Below, piece by piece: positions 24,238 through 32,881 of a stretch of DNA of 64,000 nucleotides. The position numbers were made by a program, and so were the translations under genes. The DNA is taken from NCBI RefSeq assembly GCF_014334095.1, contig NZ_CP060495.1, positions 3,127,508 through 3,191,507 on the forward strand. The letters run 5' to 3'. How positions within the stretch are numbered: the stretch's first letter is position 1; each line of letters begins with the position of its first letter. Origin of the DNA: Novosphingopyxis iocasae (GTDB taxonomy: Bacteria; Pseudomonadota; Alphaproteobacteria; Sphingomonadales; Sphingomonadaceae). The notes beneath the pieces were generated by a model. The model did no database searches, was not told the origin of the DNA, and saw only the letters and a program-made list of their open reading frames with translations.

Positions 24238-25434
24238 TCAGGGCAGTTCGAACAGCCCGGCCGCGCCCATGCCGCCCGCGGTGCACATGGTGACGACCAC
24301 GTGGCGCACGCCGCGCCGCCGCCCTTCGAGCAGCGCCGCACCGATCAGCCGTGCGCCGGTCATGCCGAAGGGGTGGCCGATGGCGATCGCGCCGCCATTG
24401 ACGTTGTAGATGTCCGGATCGATGCCCAGCTCATCGCGGCAGTAGAGGCACTGGCTGGCGAACGCCTCGTTCAGCTCCCACAGTCCGATGTCGGAGACCT
24501 TCAGGCCTGCGCGGTCCAGCAGCTTGGGCACCGCGAACACCGGGCCGATGCCCATCTCCTCCGGCTTGCAACCCGCCGACTGGAAGCCGCGGTAGATGCC
24601 CAGGATTTCATGGCCTTCCGCCTCGGCCCGCTCGCGACTCATCAGGATCTGCGCGGCGGCACCGTCGGACAGCTGGCTGGCATTGCCCGCGGTGATGTTG
24701 GTGCCTTCCTCGATCACCTCGCCGCCCTTCCAGACGGTCTTGAGGCCGGACAGCGCGTCCGCCGTGGTGCCGGGGCGCAGGCCTTCGTCCTGGGAGAGCG
24801 TCACCTCTTCACTGCCCGCCTCACTGCCGTCCTTGTTATACAGCTTCTTGGTGGTGGTGATGGGCACGATCTCCTCGCCCAGCCTACCGGCTTCGGTGGC
24901 GGCAACGGCGCGCTGCTGGCTCATCGCGCCATATTCGTCTTGGGCCTCGCGGCTGATGCCGTAGCGCTCGGCGACGATCTCCGCGGTCTCGATCATCGGC
25001 ATGTAGGCGTGCGGCTGCTTTTCGATCACGCTCTGGTTCACGTAGCGCGGTGCGTCCTTGGTGACGGTGAGGCTGATCGACTCCATGCCGCCGGACAGGG
25101 CCACGTCGATGTCGCCCGCCATGATCGAGCGGGCGGCGAGCGCGGCGGCGGTGAGGCCGGAGCCGCATTTGCGATCCAGCGTGAAGCCGGGCACCTCGAT
25201 CGGCAGGCCTGCCTCGAAGATCGCCATGCGCGCGGCATTGCCGCCCTGCGTGCCCCACTGGTTGCCCACGCCCCAGAACACGTCGTCGATCGTGGCGGGA
25301 TCGATGCCTGCGCGCTCGACAGCGGCCTTCATCACATGGCCACCCAGAACCGGCGCTTCGGTATCGTTGAAGGCGCCGCGATAGGCCTTGCCGATGGGGG
25401 TGCGGGCGGTGGAGACGATGACGGCTTCATGCAT
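24238..25434 (-). CDS. Acetyl-CoA acetyltransferase (thiolase)
   Basis: This is a 398-residue thiolase II-type enzyme (condensation or cleavage of beta-ketoacyl-CoA). Catalytic residues are in place: Cys90 in LDRKCGSGL, the NEAFA motif, His354 in GHPFGMTG and Cys384 in [10 protein letters not shown]. The start at 25434 matches the family N terminus ([16 protein letters not shown]); eleven upstream codons are open but unlikely. It lies upstream of the DUF885 gene on the same strand (43-bp gap). It is probably involved in fatty-acid oxidation or polyhydroxyalkanoate precursor formation; chain-length preference is unknown. Confidence 0.9.
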   Translation of the reverse strand: MHEAVIVSTARTPIGKAYRGAFNDTEAPVLGGHVMKAAVERAGIDPATIDDVFWGVGNQWGTQGGNAARMAIFEAGLPIEVPGFTLDRKCGSGLTAAALAARSIMAGDIDVALSGGMESISLTVTKDAPRYVNQSVIEKQPHAYMPMIETAEIVAERYGISREAQDEYGAMSQQRAVAATEAGRLGEEIVPITTTKKLYNKDGSEAGSEEVTLSQDEGLRPGTTADALSGLKTVWKGGEVIEEGTNITAGNASQLSDGAAAQILMSRERAEAEGHEILGIYRGFQSAGCKPEEMGIGPVFAVPKLLDRAGLKVSDIGLWELNEAFASQCLYCRDELGIDPDIYNVNGGAIAIGHPFGMTGARLIGAALLEGRRRGVRHVVVTMCTAGGMGAAGLFELP

Positions 25435-25626
25435 GGGCTGTGGGCTTTCGCTATTGGGGAGCTTCACACCGCTTCACACTGTCCAGAGACGGAAAGTGCA
25501 AACCCCGCGAACACAGCCCGAAAGGCTGAATATCCACCTGAAAGGGCGATGGGGAAGGGCGGCGTGTCATGCCCCATGCCTAACCCAAAGCCCCCCTGTA
25601 GGACAGGGCGAATTTGTGCCCGCGCG

Positions 25627-26622
25627 CTACGAACAGCTGGCCCCGCCGAGCACGCAGAAACGCGCGCAATGCGGATGATTCAAGGATACGGTATGGTTTG
25701 CCGCCGCCAGCGTGGTCCCCAGATCGAACTCCTCGTCATAGGGCAGCAGCGTACAGGCGACGACGCCCGCGGCCTCCGATCCCTTTTTGCGCACCACCAT
25801 GCGGCTGGACGAACACATCACGCTGGACGGCGATATGTCCAAGATGCCCCAGCAGGCGGTGGTGATTTCCGGCACGTCCTTGGTTTCGTCCATTTCCGGA
25901 AACAGCACGAGCCGCGACGGATCGGCAGCATCGATCGCGATGCCATGCCGCGCAAACAAAGCGGCATAGCCTGCGCGCGCCGCAGCATCGTCTTCATGCG
26001 GCAGATGGCGTCCGGCCACGGCGATGGAAAAACCTTGGCGCGACAGCCATTGCAGCCCGTCGATCGCGGGCGTCCAGCTATTGGCACCCCGTTCGCCCTC
26101 ATGCGCCGCCTGCGTGTAGTGATCGAGGCTGACGCGAATGGTGAGCCGGTCGCCATGCTGCGCCTTCAGCGCCAGCAGCGCCTCCTCGCGCCGCCGCATG
26201 GGCTTCATCGCGTTGCTCAGCACCAGCACATCGTAACCGCGGCCCAGCGCGTCCTCCAGCATGTCCATGATTTCCGGGTTCATGAACGGCTCCCCGCCGG
26301 TGAAACCGATTTCGCGCGTGTCGAAGCCTGCATCCGCTTCGTTCATGAAGCGCGCGGTCTCTGCGCGCGTCAGATAGACCAGGGCGTCGTTGGTGGGGCT
26401 ACTCTCCATGAAGCAGGTGGCGCAGGCCAGATTGCACAGCGAACCGGTGTTGAACCACAGGGTCTCCAGCCGTTTGAGTCCGACATGCGCGCGCGGCTCC
26501 CCCTTGGCGGTGGTGCGCGGATCGCGGAATTTCTCCAGCGCCAGCGCCAGCGCGTCCGCCTCTGCCGGGGTGAACGGTGAAGGGCCCGTCGGCATGTTGC
26601 GCGCGCGTTTGGTGGCGGTCAT
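25627..26622 (-). CDS. Radical SAM enzyme with Cys-rich SPASM-like C terminus
   Basis: This is a 331-residue radical SAM enzyme. The first iron-sulfur motif is C63-NLA-C67-AT-C70 and the SAM-binding GGEP is at 109-112. Six further cysteines (257, 270, 290, 319, 323, 330) in a C-terminal domain suggest one or two auxiliary clusters, as in SPASM-type proteins. It diverges from arsM. In known arsenosugar loci, the radical SAM enzyme ArsS adds the deoxyadenosyl group to dimethylarsinite. This protein lacks the ArsS N-terminal pattern I would expect, so it may be a different enzyme doing an equivalent or new step. The exact substrate is unknown. Confidence 0.78.
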   Translation of the reverse strand: MTATKRARNMPTGPSPFTPAEADALALALEKFRDPRTTAKGEPRAHVGLKRLETLWFNTGSLCNLACATCFMESSPTNDALVYLTRAETARFMNEADAGFDTREIGFTGGEPFMNPEIMDMLEDALGRGYDVLVLSNAMKPMRRREEALLALKAQHGDRLTIRVSLDHYTQAAHEGERGANSWTPAIDGLQWLSRQGFSIAVAGRHLPHEDDAAARAGYAALFARHGIAIDAADPSRLVLFPEMDETKDVPEITTACWGILDISPSSVMCSSSRMVVRKKGSEAAGVVACTLLPYDEEFDLGTTLAAANHTVSLNHPHCARFCVLGGASCS

Positions 26623-26750
26623 GGACTTTCCTTATCGAAGCGCAGCTTGCTATGCGATGAGCCGGCGCCGAAGCGACGCCGCGCGCATCCGCCGATCCGG
26701 CGCATGCGTAACAGCATTGGCCTACGCAAAACCACCCACGAAGGATGCCC

Positions 26751-27809
26751 ATGAATCTGGAAAATTCCCGCGATTATTACGGTAAAGTGCTCGGCGGCAG
26801 CGCAGACTTGCGCACCGACGCTTGTTGCACAGCGGAGGCACCCGCCCCGCATATCCGCGCCGCGCTGGCCGCCGTGCATCCGGAGGTGAAGGCGCGCTAT
26901 TATGGCTGCGGCCTCGTGGTGCCCGAAGCCATCGAAGGCGCGCATATCCTCGATCTCGGCTCGGGCAGCGGGCAGGACGCCTATATCCTGGCGCAGCTCG
27001 TCGGTGAAAAAGGCAGCGTGACCGGGGTGGACGCGACGCCGGAACAGCTCGCCGTCGCCAACGAACATCTGGAATGGCACCGGGAGCGCTTCGGCTATGC
27101 CAAGAGCAACGTCCGCTTCGTCGAGGGCGATATCGAGAAGCTCGATCAGCTGGGGCTGGAGGAAGGCAGCTTCGACGTCATCGTATCGAACTGCGTTATC
27201 AATCTGGTGGCGGACAAGGCCGCCGTCTTCGCCGCCGCGCACAAGCTGCTGAAGCCGGGCGGCGAGCTGTATTTTTCGGATGTGTATGCGGACCGCCGCG
27301 TGCCCGCGCATCTGCTGAACGATCCGGTGCTGCACGGCGAATGCCTGTCCGGGGCGCTGTATTGGGGTGATTTCGACAGGCTGGCGAAGGAGGCGGGCTT
27401 TGCCGATCCGCGCCTCGTCACCGATCGCCCGCTCGGCATCAACGACGCCGAAGCTGCGGCGAAGCTGGATGGCATCGCCTTCCACAGCGCCACCTTCCGC
27501 CTGTTCAAGCTGGACGGGCTGGAGCCGCAATGTGAGGATTACGGCCAGGCCGTGCGGTACAAGGGCACGATCGGAGGGGCTGAGCGCGCGTTCGATCTGG
27601 ACGGGCACCACCATATCGAGGCGGGCCGCATGTTCGCGGTGTGCGGCAACACGTGGAAGATGCTCGCCGAAACGCGGCTGGCCGAACATTTCGAATTTTT
27701 CGGCGATTTCAGCCGCCATTTCGGTGTGTTTCCCGGCTGCGGCACGAATAGCCCGTTTGCCGGCGCCGCGGATGTCACCGTTTCGGCGGCAAGTTCCGGC
27801 TGTTGCTGA
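26751..27809 (+). CDS. arsM: ArsM, arsenite S-adenosylmethionine methyltransferase
   Basis: This is a 352-residue SAM-dependent methyltransferase. SAM motif I is DLGSGSGQD (68-76). The four cysteines expected of ArsM are present with matching spacing: Cys25 (in DACC), Cys53 (RYYGCG), Cys148 (VSNCVINLV) and Cys198 (GECLSG). The last three correspond to the As(III)-binding triad. A C-terminal extension ends in Gly-Cys-Cys. The ATG at 26751 has GAAGG six bases upstream; an ATG two codons earlier sits directly on that site. The reaction is stepwise methylation of arsenite. Neighbouring reductase and glycosyltransferase genes point to organoarsenical biosynthesis rather than simple detoxification. 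Confidence 0.92.
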   Translation: MNLENSRDYYGKVLGGSADLRTDACCTAEAPAPHIRAALAAVHPEVKARYYGCGLVVPEAIEGAHILDLGSGSGQDAYILAQLVGEKGSVTGVDATPEQLAVANEHLEWHRERFGYAKSNVRFVEGDIEKLDQLGLEEGSFDVIVSNCVINLVADKAAVFAAAHKLLKPGGELYFSDVYADRRVPAHLLNDPVLHGECLSGALYWGDFDRLAKEAGFADPRLVTDRPLGINDAEAAAKLDGIAFHSATFRLFKLDGLEPQCEDYGQAVRYKGTIGGAERAFDLDGHHHIEAGRMFAVCGNTWKMLAETRLAEHFEFFGDFSRHFGVFPGCGTNSPFAGAADVTVSAASSGCC

Positions 27810-28810
27810 ACATCCTCGTCACGGGCGCCGCCGGGCTGATCGGCGGCGAGGTTTGCGCGCGTCTGGCAAAGGCCGGGCACCGCGTCCACGCGCTCGTCCA
27901 TCGCAACCCGGAGGTGCGCGGCAATGACGGCGCGGCGGTGGCTTTGGCGGCGGCGCACAAGGGAGATATCACGCAAGCCTTTTGCGGGATCGATCCGGCG
28001 GCACCGGGCGCGATCGATGTCGTCATCCACTCCGCCGCCAGCCTGCGCTTCGATCTCTCGGACGCGGATTATGCCGCGGTGAATGTGGAAGGGACCGCCC
28101 ACGCGCTGGAGCTAGCGCGGGGTCTCGGCGCGGCGTTCCTCTATGTTTCCACCGCCTATGTGTGCGGGCGCACCAACGGGCCGGTGGCCGAGGAGCCGGT
28201 GCGCGCGGATGCCGATTTCGCCAATGGCTATGAGGCGAGCAAGGCCGCCGCGGAGGCGCTGGTGCGCGGCAGCGGGCTGGTTCACGCCATCGCGCGCCCC
28301 TCGATCGTGCTGGGCGAGGCGGCATCGGGCCGCATCCGCCAGTTCGACACCATCTATCAGGCGTTCAAACTGTTTGCCGAGGGGCGCATCCGGCATGTGC
28401 CCGCGCGGGAAGATGCGACGCTGGATTTCGTGGCGATCGACCATGTCGCCGCCGGGATCGCGGCGATCGCTGAGCGGATGGGGGAGGCCGATGGCGGCAT
28501 CTTCCACCTCGTCTCCGGCGGCGCGCTGCCGGTGGCGGATTTCTGCGATGGCATCGGCGCATGGCCGCAATTCTCCGCGCCGGAGCGGGTCGATCCGGCG
28601 GCGTTCGATCCCGCGGCTTTACCCCCGCTGGAGCGCCGCCTCTACGGCCGCGTGGCGGCGGTGTACGCCAGCTACTTCCAGCGCTCCCCCGCGTTCGATG
28701 ATACGAACTTGCGCGCACTCACCGGGCTGAATGCGCCGCCGGCGGATGCGGACTATTTCCGGCGGCAGATCGCGTACTGTATCGCGCAGGGGTTCTTGCG
28801 CGGGGAGTAA
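27803..28810 (+). CDS. NAD-dependent epimerase/SDR-type reductase of the arsenic cluster
   Basis: This is a 335-residue extended short-chain dehydrogenase. It has a Rossmann motif VTGAAGLIG (6-14), a catalytic triad Ser116, Tyr143 and Lys147 (GYEASK) and an NAD(P)-type layout. It starts at a TTG overlapping the arsM stop by seven bases, so it is translationally coupled to arsM; the next codon CTG is an alternative. No own ribosome site is visible. In arsenosugar-type clusters such reductases are often found near ArsM, and a role in processing the deoxyadenosyl/ribosyl arsenical is inferred. The substrate is not known. Confidence 0.8.
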   Translation: MLNILVTGAAGLIGGEVCARLAKAGHRVHALVHRNPEVRGNDGAAVALAAAHKGDITQAFCGIDPAAPGAIDVVIHSAASLRFDLSDADYAAVNVEGTAHALELARGLGAAFLYVSTAYVCGRTNGPVAEEPVRADADFANGYEASKAAAEALVRGSGLVHAIARPSIVLGEAASGRIRQFDTIYQAFKLFAEGRIRHVPAREDATLDFVAIDHVAAGIAAIAERMGEADGGIFHLVSGGALPVADFCDGIGAWPQFSAPERVDPAAFDPAALPPLERRLYGRVAAVYASYFQRSPAFDDTNLRALTGLNAPPADADYFRRQIAYCIAQGFLRGE

Positions 28811-28822
28811 GCGAACGCCCCC

Positions 28823-29572
28823 TTACCGCACATCCGGATAATCCCGCGCCATCCGCGCCCGCGCGCCGACGGCCCAAAGGATGCCGACCTTGAAATAGAT
28901 CCAGTTCGCCTTCCACGGCCCCCAGGCGGCGATGCGACGGTCGGAGGTGTGGATGAAGCGGGGCACCAGCCGAATGCGGCCGATGCGCGCCATGCGGATA
29001 CACAGGTCCGCCTCCTCCATCACCTGATCGCCGGGCGTGAAGCCGCCTACGCTGAGGAAGTCGGCGCGGCGGAAGAACATCGCATGGTCGCCGAACAGCA
29101 GCCGCACCCCGCGCAGGAACAGATGCGGGCGGCACAGCAGCGGCGCGTACCAGGTCTTTGCCCAATTATGCGCGCTCGTCACCCAGCGGGTTTTCTCATG
29201 CGGCTGCCCGCCGATCAGCGGCGTGAATCCGGCGAGCGCGGTGCGCCGGTCCGCCAGCGTATCGCGCACCACCCCCACGAGGTCCGGCGGGGGGATGGTG
29301 TCGGCATGGAGCACCACCACGGTGTCGCCGCGCGCCTCGGCCACGCCGAAATTGATCTGCTTCGCGCGGCCTTTCTCGCAGCCGAGCACGCGCCAGCCTG
29401 CGGCCTCAGCAATAGCGATCGTGTCGTCCGTGCTGCCGCCATCGATGCAGAGGATTTCCGCAGGCTGCGGTTCCAGCCGCTCCAGCGCCGCCACAAGTCG
29501 GGGCAGCGCGGCGGCCTCGTTCAGCGCGGGGATCAGGACGGTTACGCCGCCCGGTTCTAGGCGCTTAGCCAC
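28823..29572 (-). CDS. TIGR04283-type arsenosugar-associated glycosyltransferase
   Basis: This is a 249-residue GT2-fold glycosyltransferase. The opening VTVLIPALNEAAALPRLV, then LCIDGGSTDDT, and the HADTIPP metal-binding region match the rSAM/selenodomain-associated transferase 2 family (TIGR04283). The C-terminal FGDHAMFFRR and MEEADLC segments fit as well. It begins at a GTG at 29572, 16 bases inside the TIGR04282 gene. It points leftwards, converging on the SDR gene with a 12-bp gap. The sugar donor and acceptor are unknown; a role in arsenosugar assembly is inferred from the repeated association of this family with ArsM and radical SAM genes. Confidence 0.85.
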   Translation of the reverse strand: MAKRLEPGGVTVLIPALNEAAALPRLVAALERLEPQPAEILCIDGGSTDDTIAIAEAAGWRVLGCEKGRAKQINFGVAEARGDTVVVLHADTIPPPDLVGVVRDTLADRRTALAGFTPLIGGQPHEKTRWVTSAHNWAKTWYAPLLCRPHLFLRGVRLLFGDHAMFFRRADFLSVGGFTPGDQVMEEADLCIRMARIGRIRLVPRFIHTSDRRIAAWGPWKANWIYFKVGILWAVGARARMARDYPDVR

Positions 29573-30129
29573 GGCCAGCGCTCCAGATCTTCGGGCCGGT
29601 CGCAATCGGCGAGCGTTTCCAGCAAAGCGGGTTCGATGCCCGCCGCCTCCAGCCGCCGCAGCGTCTCGGGCAATACGCGGTCGGTGCCCCAGTCCATCGC
29701 CTTCCACAGCAAAGGGAGGGCACGGGCAAAGGCGATGCTCCAATAGCCGCCGTCTTCCGCCGGGCCGATCGCGACGGGCGCGCGCTCCAGCGCCGCCGCC
29801 ATCGCGCGGATGTGATCGGCTGACAGGTCCGGCACGTCCGCGCCCAGCAGCACTGCGGGCGCTTCCACCCGGCCCATGCGCGCACCCAGATCGCCGTCGC
29901 CCTGTTCGATCAGCCGCACATCCGCGCCCAGCCACTCGGCAAACGCCGCTTCGTCCGCGCCGCTGTAGCGTACGGCGAAGGGCAGGCCCGCCGCGCGCAT
30001 CGCCGCCACCGTCCGCTCGGTCAGCCGCCGGTGCAGCGCCGCCGCGCCGCCCGCGCCCAGCGCCGGGATCAGCCGCGTCTTCACTTTCCCCGGCGTCGGA
30101 TATTTGGCGAAGAGGTGGACGGTCGTCAT
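29557..30129 (-). CDS. TIGR04282-type arsenosugar-associated glycosyltransferase
   Basis: This is a 190-residue protein of the DUF2064/TIGR04282 family (rSAM/selenodomain-associated transferase 1), a nucleotidyl/glycosyltransferase-like fold. Family words are FAKYPTPGKVKTRLIPALG at the N terminus, VLLGADVPDLS and GPAEDGGYWSIAF. It pairs with the overlapping TIGR04283 gene, the usual arrangement. It is the first gene of the leftward pair and has a 95-bp divergent gap to the ZntB-like gene, which should hold its promoter. Confidence 0.87.
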   Translation of the reverse strand: MTTVHLFAKYPTPGKVKTRLIPALGAGGAAALHRRLTERTVAAMRAAGLPFAVRYSGADEAAFAEWLGADVRLIEQGDGDLGARMGRVEAPAVLLGADVPDLSADHIRAMAAALERAPVAIGPAEDGGYWSIAFARALPLLWKAMDWGTDRVLPETLRRLEAAGIEPALLETLADCDRPEDLERWPWLSA

Positions 30130-30224
30130 CGCGTCCCGCTCTAAACGCGTCGGTGCCGGATGGACAGCGCCCCTTCGCGTCCGCGCAATTGCCCTGGCCC
30201 CTATTTCCCCATAATCCTGCGCCG

Positions 30225-31223
30225 ATGCAGGACAACAAAGAAGAACCCGCCCCGATGCCGCTGATTTTCGGGCGCGTGCTCGACGGCAAGGGTGGCGGGC
30301 GGCCGATCGACTGGGATGAGGCGCGGTGCTGGCAGCCCGCCGCGAAGGGCGAAGTGCTGTGGGTCCATTGCGACCGCGCGCATGACGAGGTGTTCGACTG
30401 GCTGCACGAAACGCTCGGTGTGCCCGAAAGTACCGTCGAGGCGCTGACGCTGGAGGAAACCCGCCCACGTGCCTTTCGCGAGGACGAATGGCTCATCACC
30501 ATCCTGCGCGGCATCAACTTCAATCCAGGCGCGGAGCCGGAGGATATGATCTCCATGCAGATGCTGGCCGATCATTGCCGCGTCATCACCCTGCGCCGCC
30601 GCCCGCTCCATTCCCCGCGCGAGGTGCTGGCCGATATCGACCGGCGGCACGGCCCGCGTTCGGCGGGCGATCTGGTGGTGGAGCTGGCCGAAACGATGGT
30701 GGCCAAGATGGGCAGCTCGATCGTCGATATGAACGCGGTTATCGACGATCTGGAGGAGCATGAGGACGATTACGAGCCCGACGATATCCAGGACCAGATC
30801 ACCGACATTCGCCGCAACTGCCTGTCGCTGAAGCGCCATATGTCCCCCCAGCGCGAGGCGCTGCGCGACATCGGCCGCGCCGCGGTGCCGTGGCTGAACA
30901 AGCAGAACCGCCGCGATCTGCGCGACACGATCGACCGGCTGTCGCGTTATCTGGAGGACATCGACGTATCGAAGGAAAGCGCGCTCGTGCTGCAGGACGA
31001 TCTCAACGCCCGCGCCAACGCGCAGTCCAACCGGACGAACTACGTCCTGTCGCTGGTCGCCGCGATCTTCCTGCCGCTGGGTTTCGTCACCGGCCTCTTG
31101 GGCATCAATGTCGGCGGCATGCCGGGCGTGAACAGCGCTCATGCGTTCTGGGACACGGTGCTGCTGTGCCTAGGGATCTTCGGCGTGCAGATCGCGATCT
31201 TCAAATGGCTGAAGTGGTTTTGA
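30225..31223 (+). CDS. ZntB/CorA-family metal transporter
   Basis: This is a 332-residue member of the CorA superfamily. A long acidic/helical cytoplasmic part precedes two C-terminal membrane helices. The inter-helix motif is GINVGGMPG (293-301), the ZntB variant of CorA's GMN signature, so zinc or other divalent-cation transport is more likely than magnesium. The ATG at 30225 is used; a start ten codons on (MPLIFG) is possible. A much longer frame upstream only reads through the opposite-strand genes. It ends against a hairpin shared with leuB. Confidence 0.85.
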   Translation: MQDNKEEPAPMPLIFGRVLDGKGGGRPIDWDEARCWQPAAKGEVLWVHCDRAHDEVFDWLHETLGVPESTVEALTLEETRPRAFREDEWLITILRGINFNPGAEPEDMISMQMLADHCRVITLRRRPLHSPREVLADIDRRHGPRSAGDLVVELAETMVAKMGSSIVDMNAVIDDLEEHEDDYEPDDIQDQITDIRRNCLSLKRHMSPQREALRDIGRAAVPWLNKQNRRDLRDTIDRLSRYLEDIDVSKESALVLQDDLNARANAQSNRTNYVLSLVAAIFLPLGFVTGLLGINVGGMPGVNSAHAFWDTVLLCLGIFGVQIAIFKWLKWF

Positions 31224-31227
31224 GGGG

Positions 31228-31263
31228 AGCTGCGCCCCGGACTTGATCCGGGGCCCAGCTTTT
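31228..31263. terminator. Hairpin between zntB-like and leuB (bidirectional), palindromic repeat type
   Basis: An interrupted stem AGCTG...CCCCGGA, loop CTTGA, TCCGGGG...CAGCT spans 31228-31260 and is followed by TTTT. It lies between two converging genes and fits a bidirectional terminator. The CCCCGGA-CTTGA-TCCGGGG core resembles a small palindrome found repeatedly between sphingomonad genes; that comparison is from memory. Confidence 0.6.
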
Positions 31264-32306
31264 CAGCTGCCCAGCCGCTCCGCCACCGCCTCAGCCGTTT
31301 CGCCCGTCCCAGCCGTTCCGCCCAGATCGGCGGTGCGTGCGCCGCTCGCCAGGTGCGCTTGTACCGCGGCCTCGATTCCGTCTGCCGCGTCGGCGGCGTC
31401 AAGCGAGTGGCGCAGCATCATCGCGGCGCTCAGGATCATGCCGAGGGGGTTGGCCTTGCCCTGGCCCGCAATGTCCGGCGCGCTGCCGTGGATGGGTTCG
31501 TAAATGCCGACGCCGTCGCCGAGCGACGCGCTGGGGGCGAGGCCGATCGAGCCTGCCAGAACCGAGGCTTCGTCCGACAGGATGTCGCCGAACATATTCT
31601 CGGTCAGGATCACGTCGAACCAGGCGGGCGCCTCGATCAGCTTCATCGCCATGGCGTCGACCAGCATGTGATCGAGCGTGACGTCCGGGAATTCCTCGGC
31701 CTGCATCCGCACGACGACGCGGCGCCACAGGCGGCTGGAGGCGAGCACATTCGCCTTGTCGACCGAGGTGAGGCGGCCCGAGCGGCCTTGCGCCGCCTTG
31801 AAGGCGATGCGCGCGACGCGCTCCACCTCTTCGGCGCTGTAGGCGCATTCGTCGGTGGCGTGCGTCTCGCCTTCCTTCCGCTTGCCGAAATAGATGCCGC
31901 CGGTCAGCTCGCGCACGATCAACAGGTCGATGCCCGCCGCGCGGTCTTCCTTCAGCGGGGAGAGATGTTCCAGCCCCTCGAACAGCGTGATGGGCCTGAG
32001 GTTCGCAAAGGTGCCGAGCGTTTTGCGCAGGGCCAGCAGGCCCTGTTCGGGGCGGACCTCGCCGCCCTCCCATTGAGGGCCGCCGACCGCGCCGAGCAGC
32101 ACCGCGTCCGCGCCCTCGCAGGCCGCGCGGGTCCCCTCCGGGAAGGGGTCGCCATGTTTATCGATGGCGATGCCGCCGAAATCGTGGTTTTCGAAGGACA
32201 GGCCGAGGCCGAAGCGTTTATCCGCCGCTTCCAGCACTGTGCGCGCGCCCTCCAGCACTTCGGGGCCGATGCCGTCGCCGGGCAGGCAGACAATCTTGCG
32301 GCTCAT
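31263..32306 (-). CDS. leuB: 3-Isopropylmalate dehydrogenase
   Basis: This is a 347-residue NAD-dependent dehydrogenase catalysing the oxidative decarboxylation of 3-isopropylmalate, the third step in leucine synthesis. The sequence is full length, opening with IVCLPGDGIGPEVLEG, with the substrate-binding LIVRELTGGIYFG and the NAD/Mg region NMFGDILSDEASVLAGSIGL. It overlaps leuD by four bases and is the last gene of the ilv-leu operon, ending two bases from the terminator hairpin. Confidence 0.96.
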   Translation of the reverse strand: MSRKIVCLPGDGIGPEVLEGARTVLEAADKRFGLGLSFENHDFGGIAIDKHGDPFPEGTRAACEGADAVLLGAVGGPQWEGGEVRPEQGLLALRKTLGTFANLRPITLFEGLEHLSPLKEDRAAGIDLLIVRELTGGIYFGKRKEGETHATDECAYSAEEVERVARIAFKAAQGRSGRLTSVDKANVLASSRLWRRVVVRMQAEEFPDVTLDHMLVDAMAMKLIEAPAWFDVILTENMFGDILSDEASVLAGSIGLAPSASLGDGVGIYEPIHGSAPDIAGQGKANPLGMILSAAMMLRHSLDAADAADGIEAAVQAHLASGARTADLGGTAGTGETAEAVAERLGS

Positions 32307-32881
32307 GCGCGGGCGTCCTCATAAGCGGTGATGGCGTCCATCCGGTCGGTGAGATAGGCGAGCGGGTCGTTTCCCTCGAGCAGGCATTGCCGCGCGAACG
32401 GCTCCACCGTGAAGCGCGCCTCGATGTCGTTGCCGCTGGTCAGGAGGCCCTGTTCCAGATCGATGGTGACCTCGCGGCCCGGCCGGTCGAGCAGTTTGGC
32501 GTGCGTTTCGGCGTCGATTTCCACGGGCAGCAGGCCGTTTTTCAGCGCATTGCTCTTGAAGATATCGGCGATGTCGGAGCTGACCACGGCGCGGAAACCG
32601 AAATCGGACAGCGCCCAGGGCGCATGTTCGCGGCTCGACCCGCAGCCGAAATTGGGTCCGGCGACCAGGATGGCGTGGCCTTCATGCTCCGGCCCGTCGA
32701 GCGGGCTGTCCTCGCACGGGGCGCCGGCATCGTCGTAACGCCAGTCGTAAAAGGCGTTTTCGCCCAGCCCCTCGCGGCTCGTCGTCGTAAGGAAACGCGC
32801 GGGGATGATCTGATCGGTATCGATATTGGCCTGCCGCAGCACGACGGTGCCGCTCTTGAGGCGCTGGAACGGTTCGAACAT
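32303..32881 (-). CDS. leuD: 3-Isopropylmalate dehydratase small subunit
   Basis: This is a 192-residue swivel-domain subunit that pairs with LeuC to isomerise 2- to 3-isopropylmalate. The signature NIDTDQIIPARFL and GPNFGCGSSREHAPWAL are intact. The ATG at 32881 shares a base with the leuC stop, so translation is coupled. The N-terminal extension of the same frame into leuC was not accepted. Confidence 0.96.
   Translation of the reverse strand: MFEPFQRLKSGTVVLRQANIDTDQIIPARFLTTTSREGLGENAFYDWRYDDAGAPCEDSPLDGPEHEGHAILVAGPNFGCGSSREHAPWALSDFGFRAVVSSDIADIFKSNALKNGLLPVEIDAETHAKLLDRPGREVTIDLEQGLLTSGNDIEARFTVEPFARQCLLEGNDPLAYLTDRMDAITAYEDARA

Noticed and set aside
29037..31223. Very long rightward frame (over 700 codons) ending as the ZntB-like protein
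   Set aside because: The first 396 codons are Arg/Pro/Ser-rich antisense of the two glycosyltransferase genes; only the part from 30225 looks like a protein.
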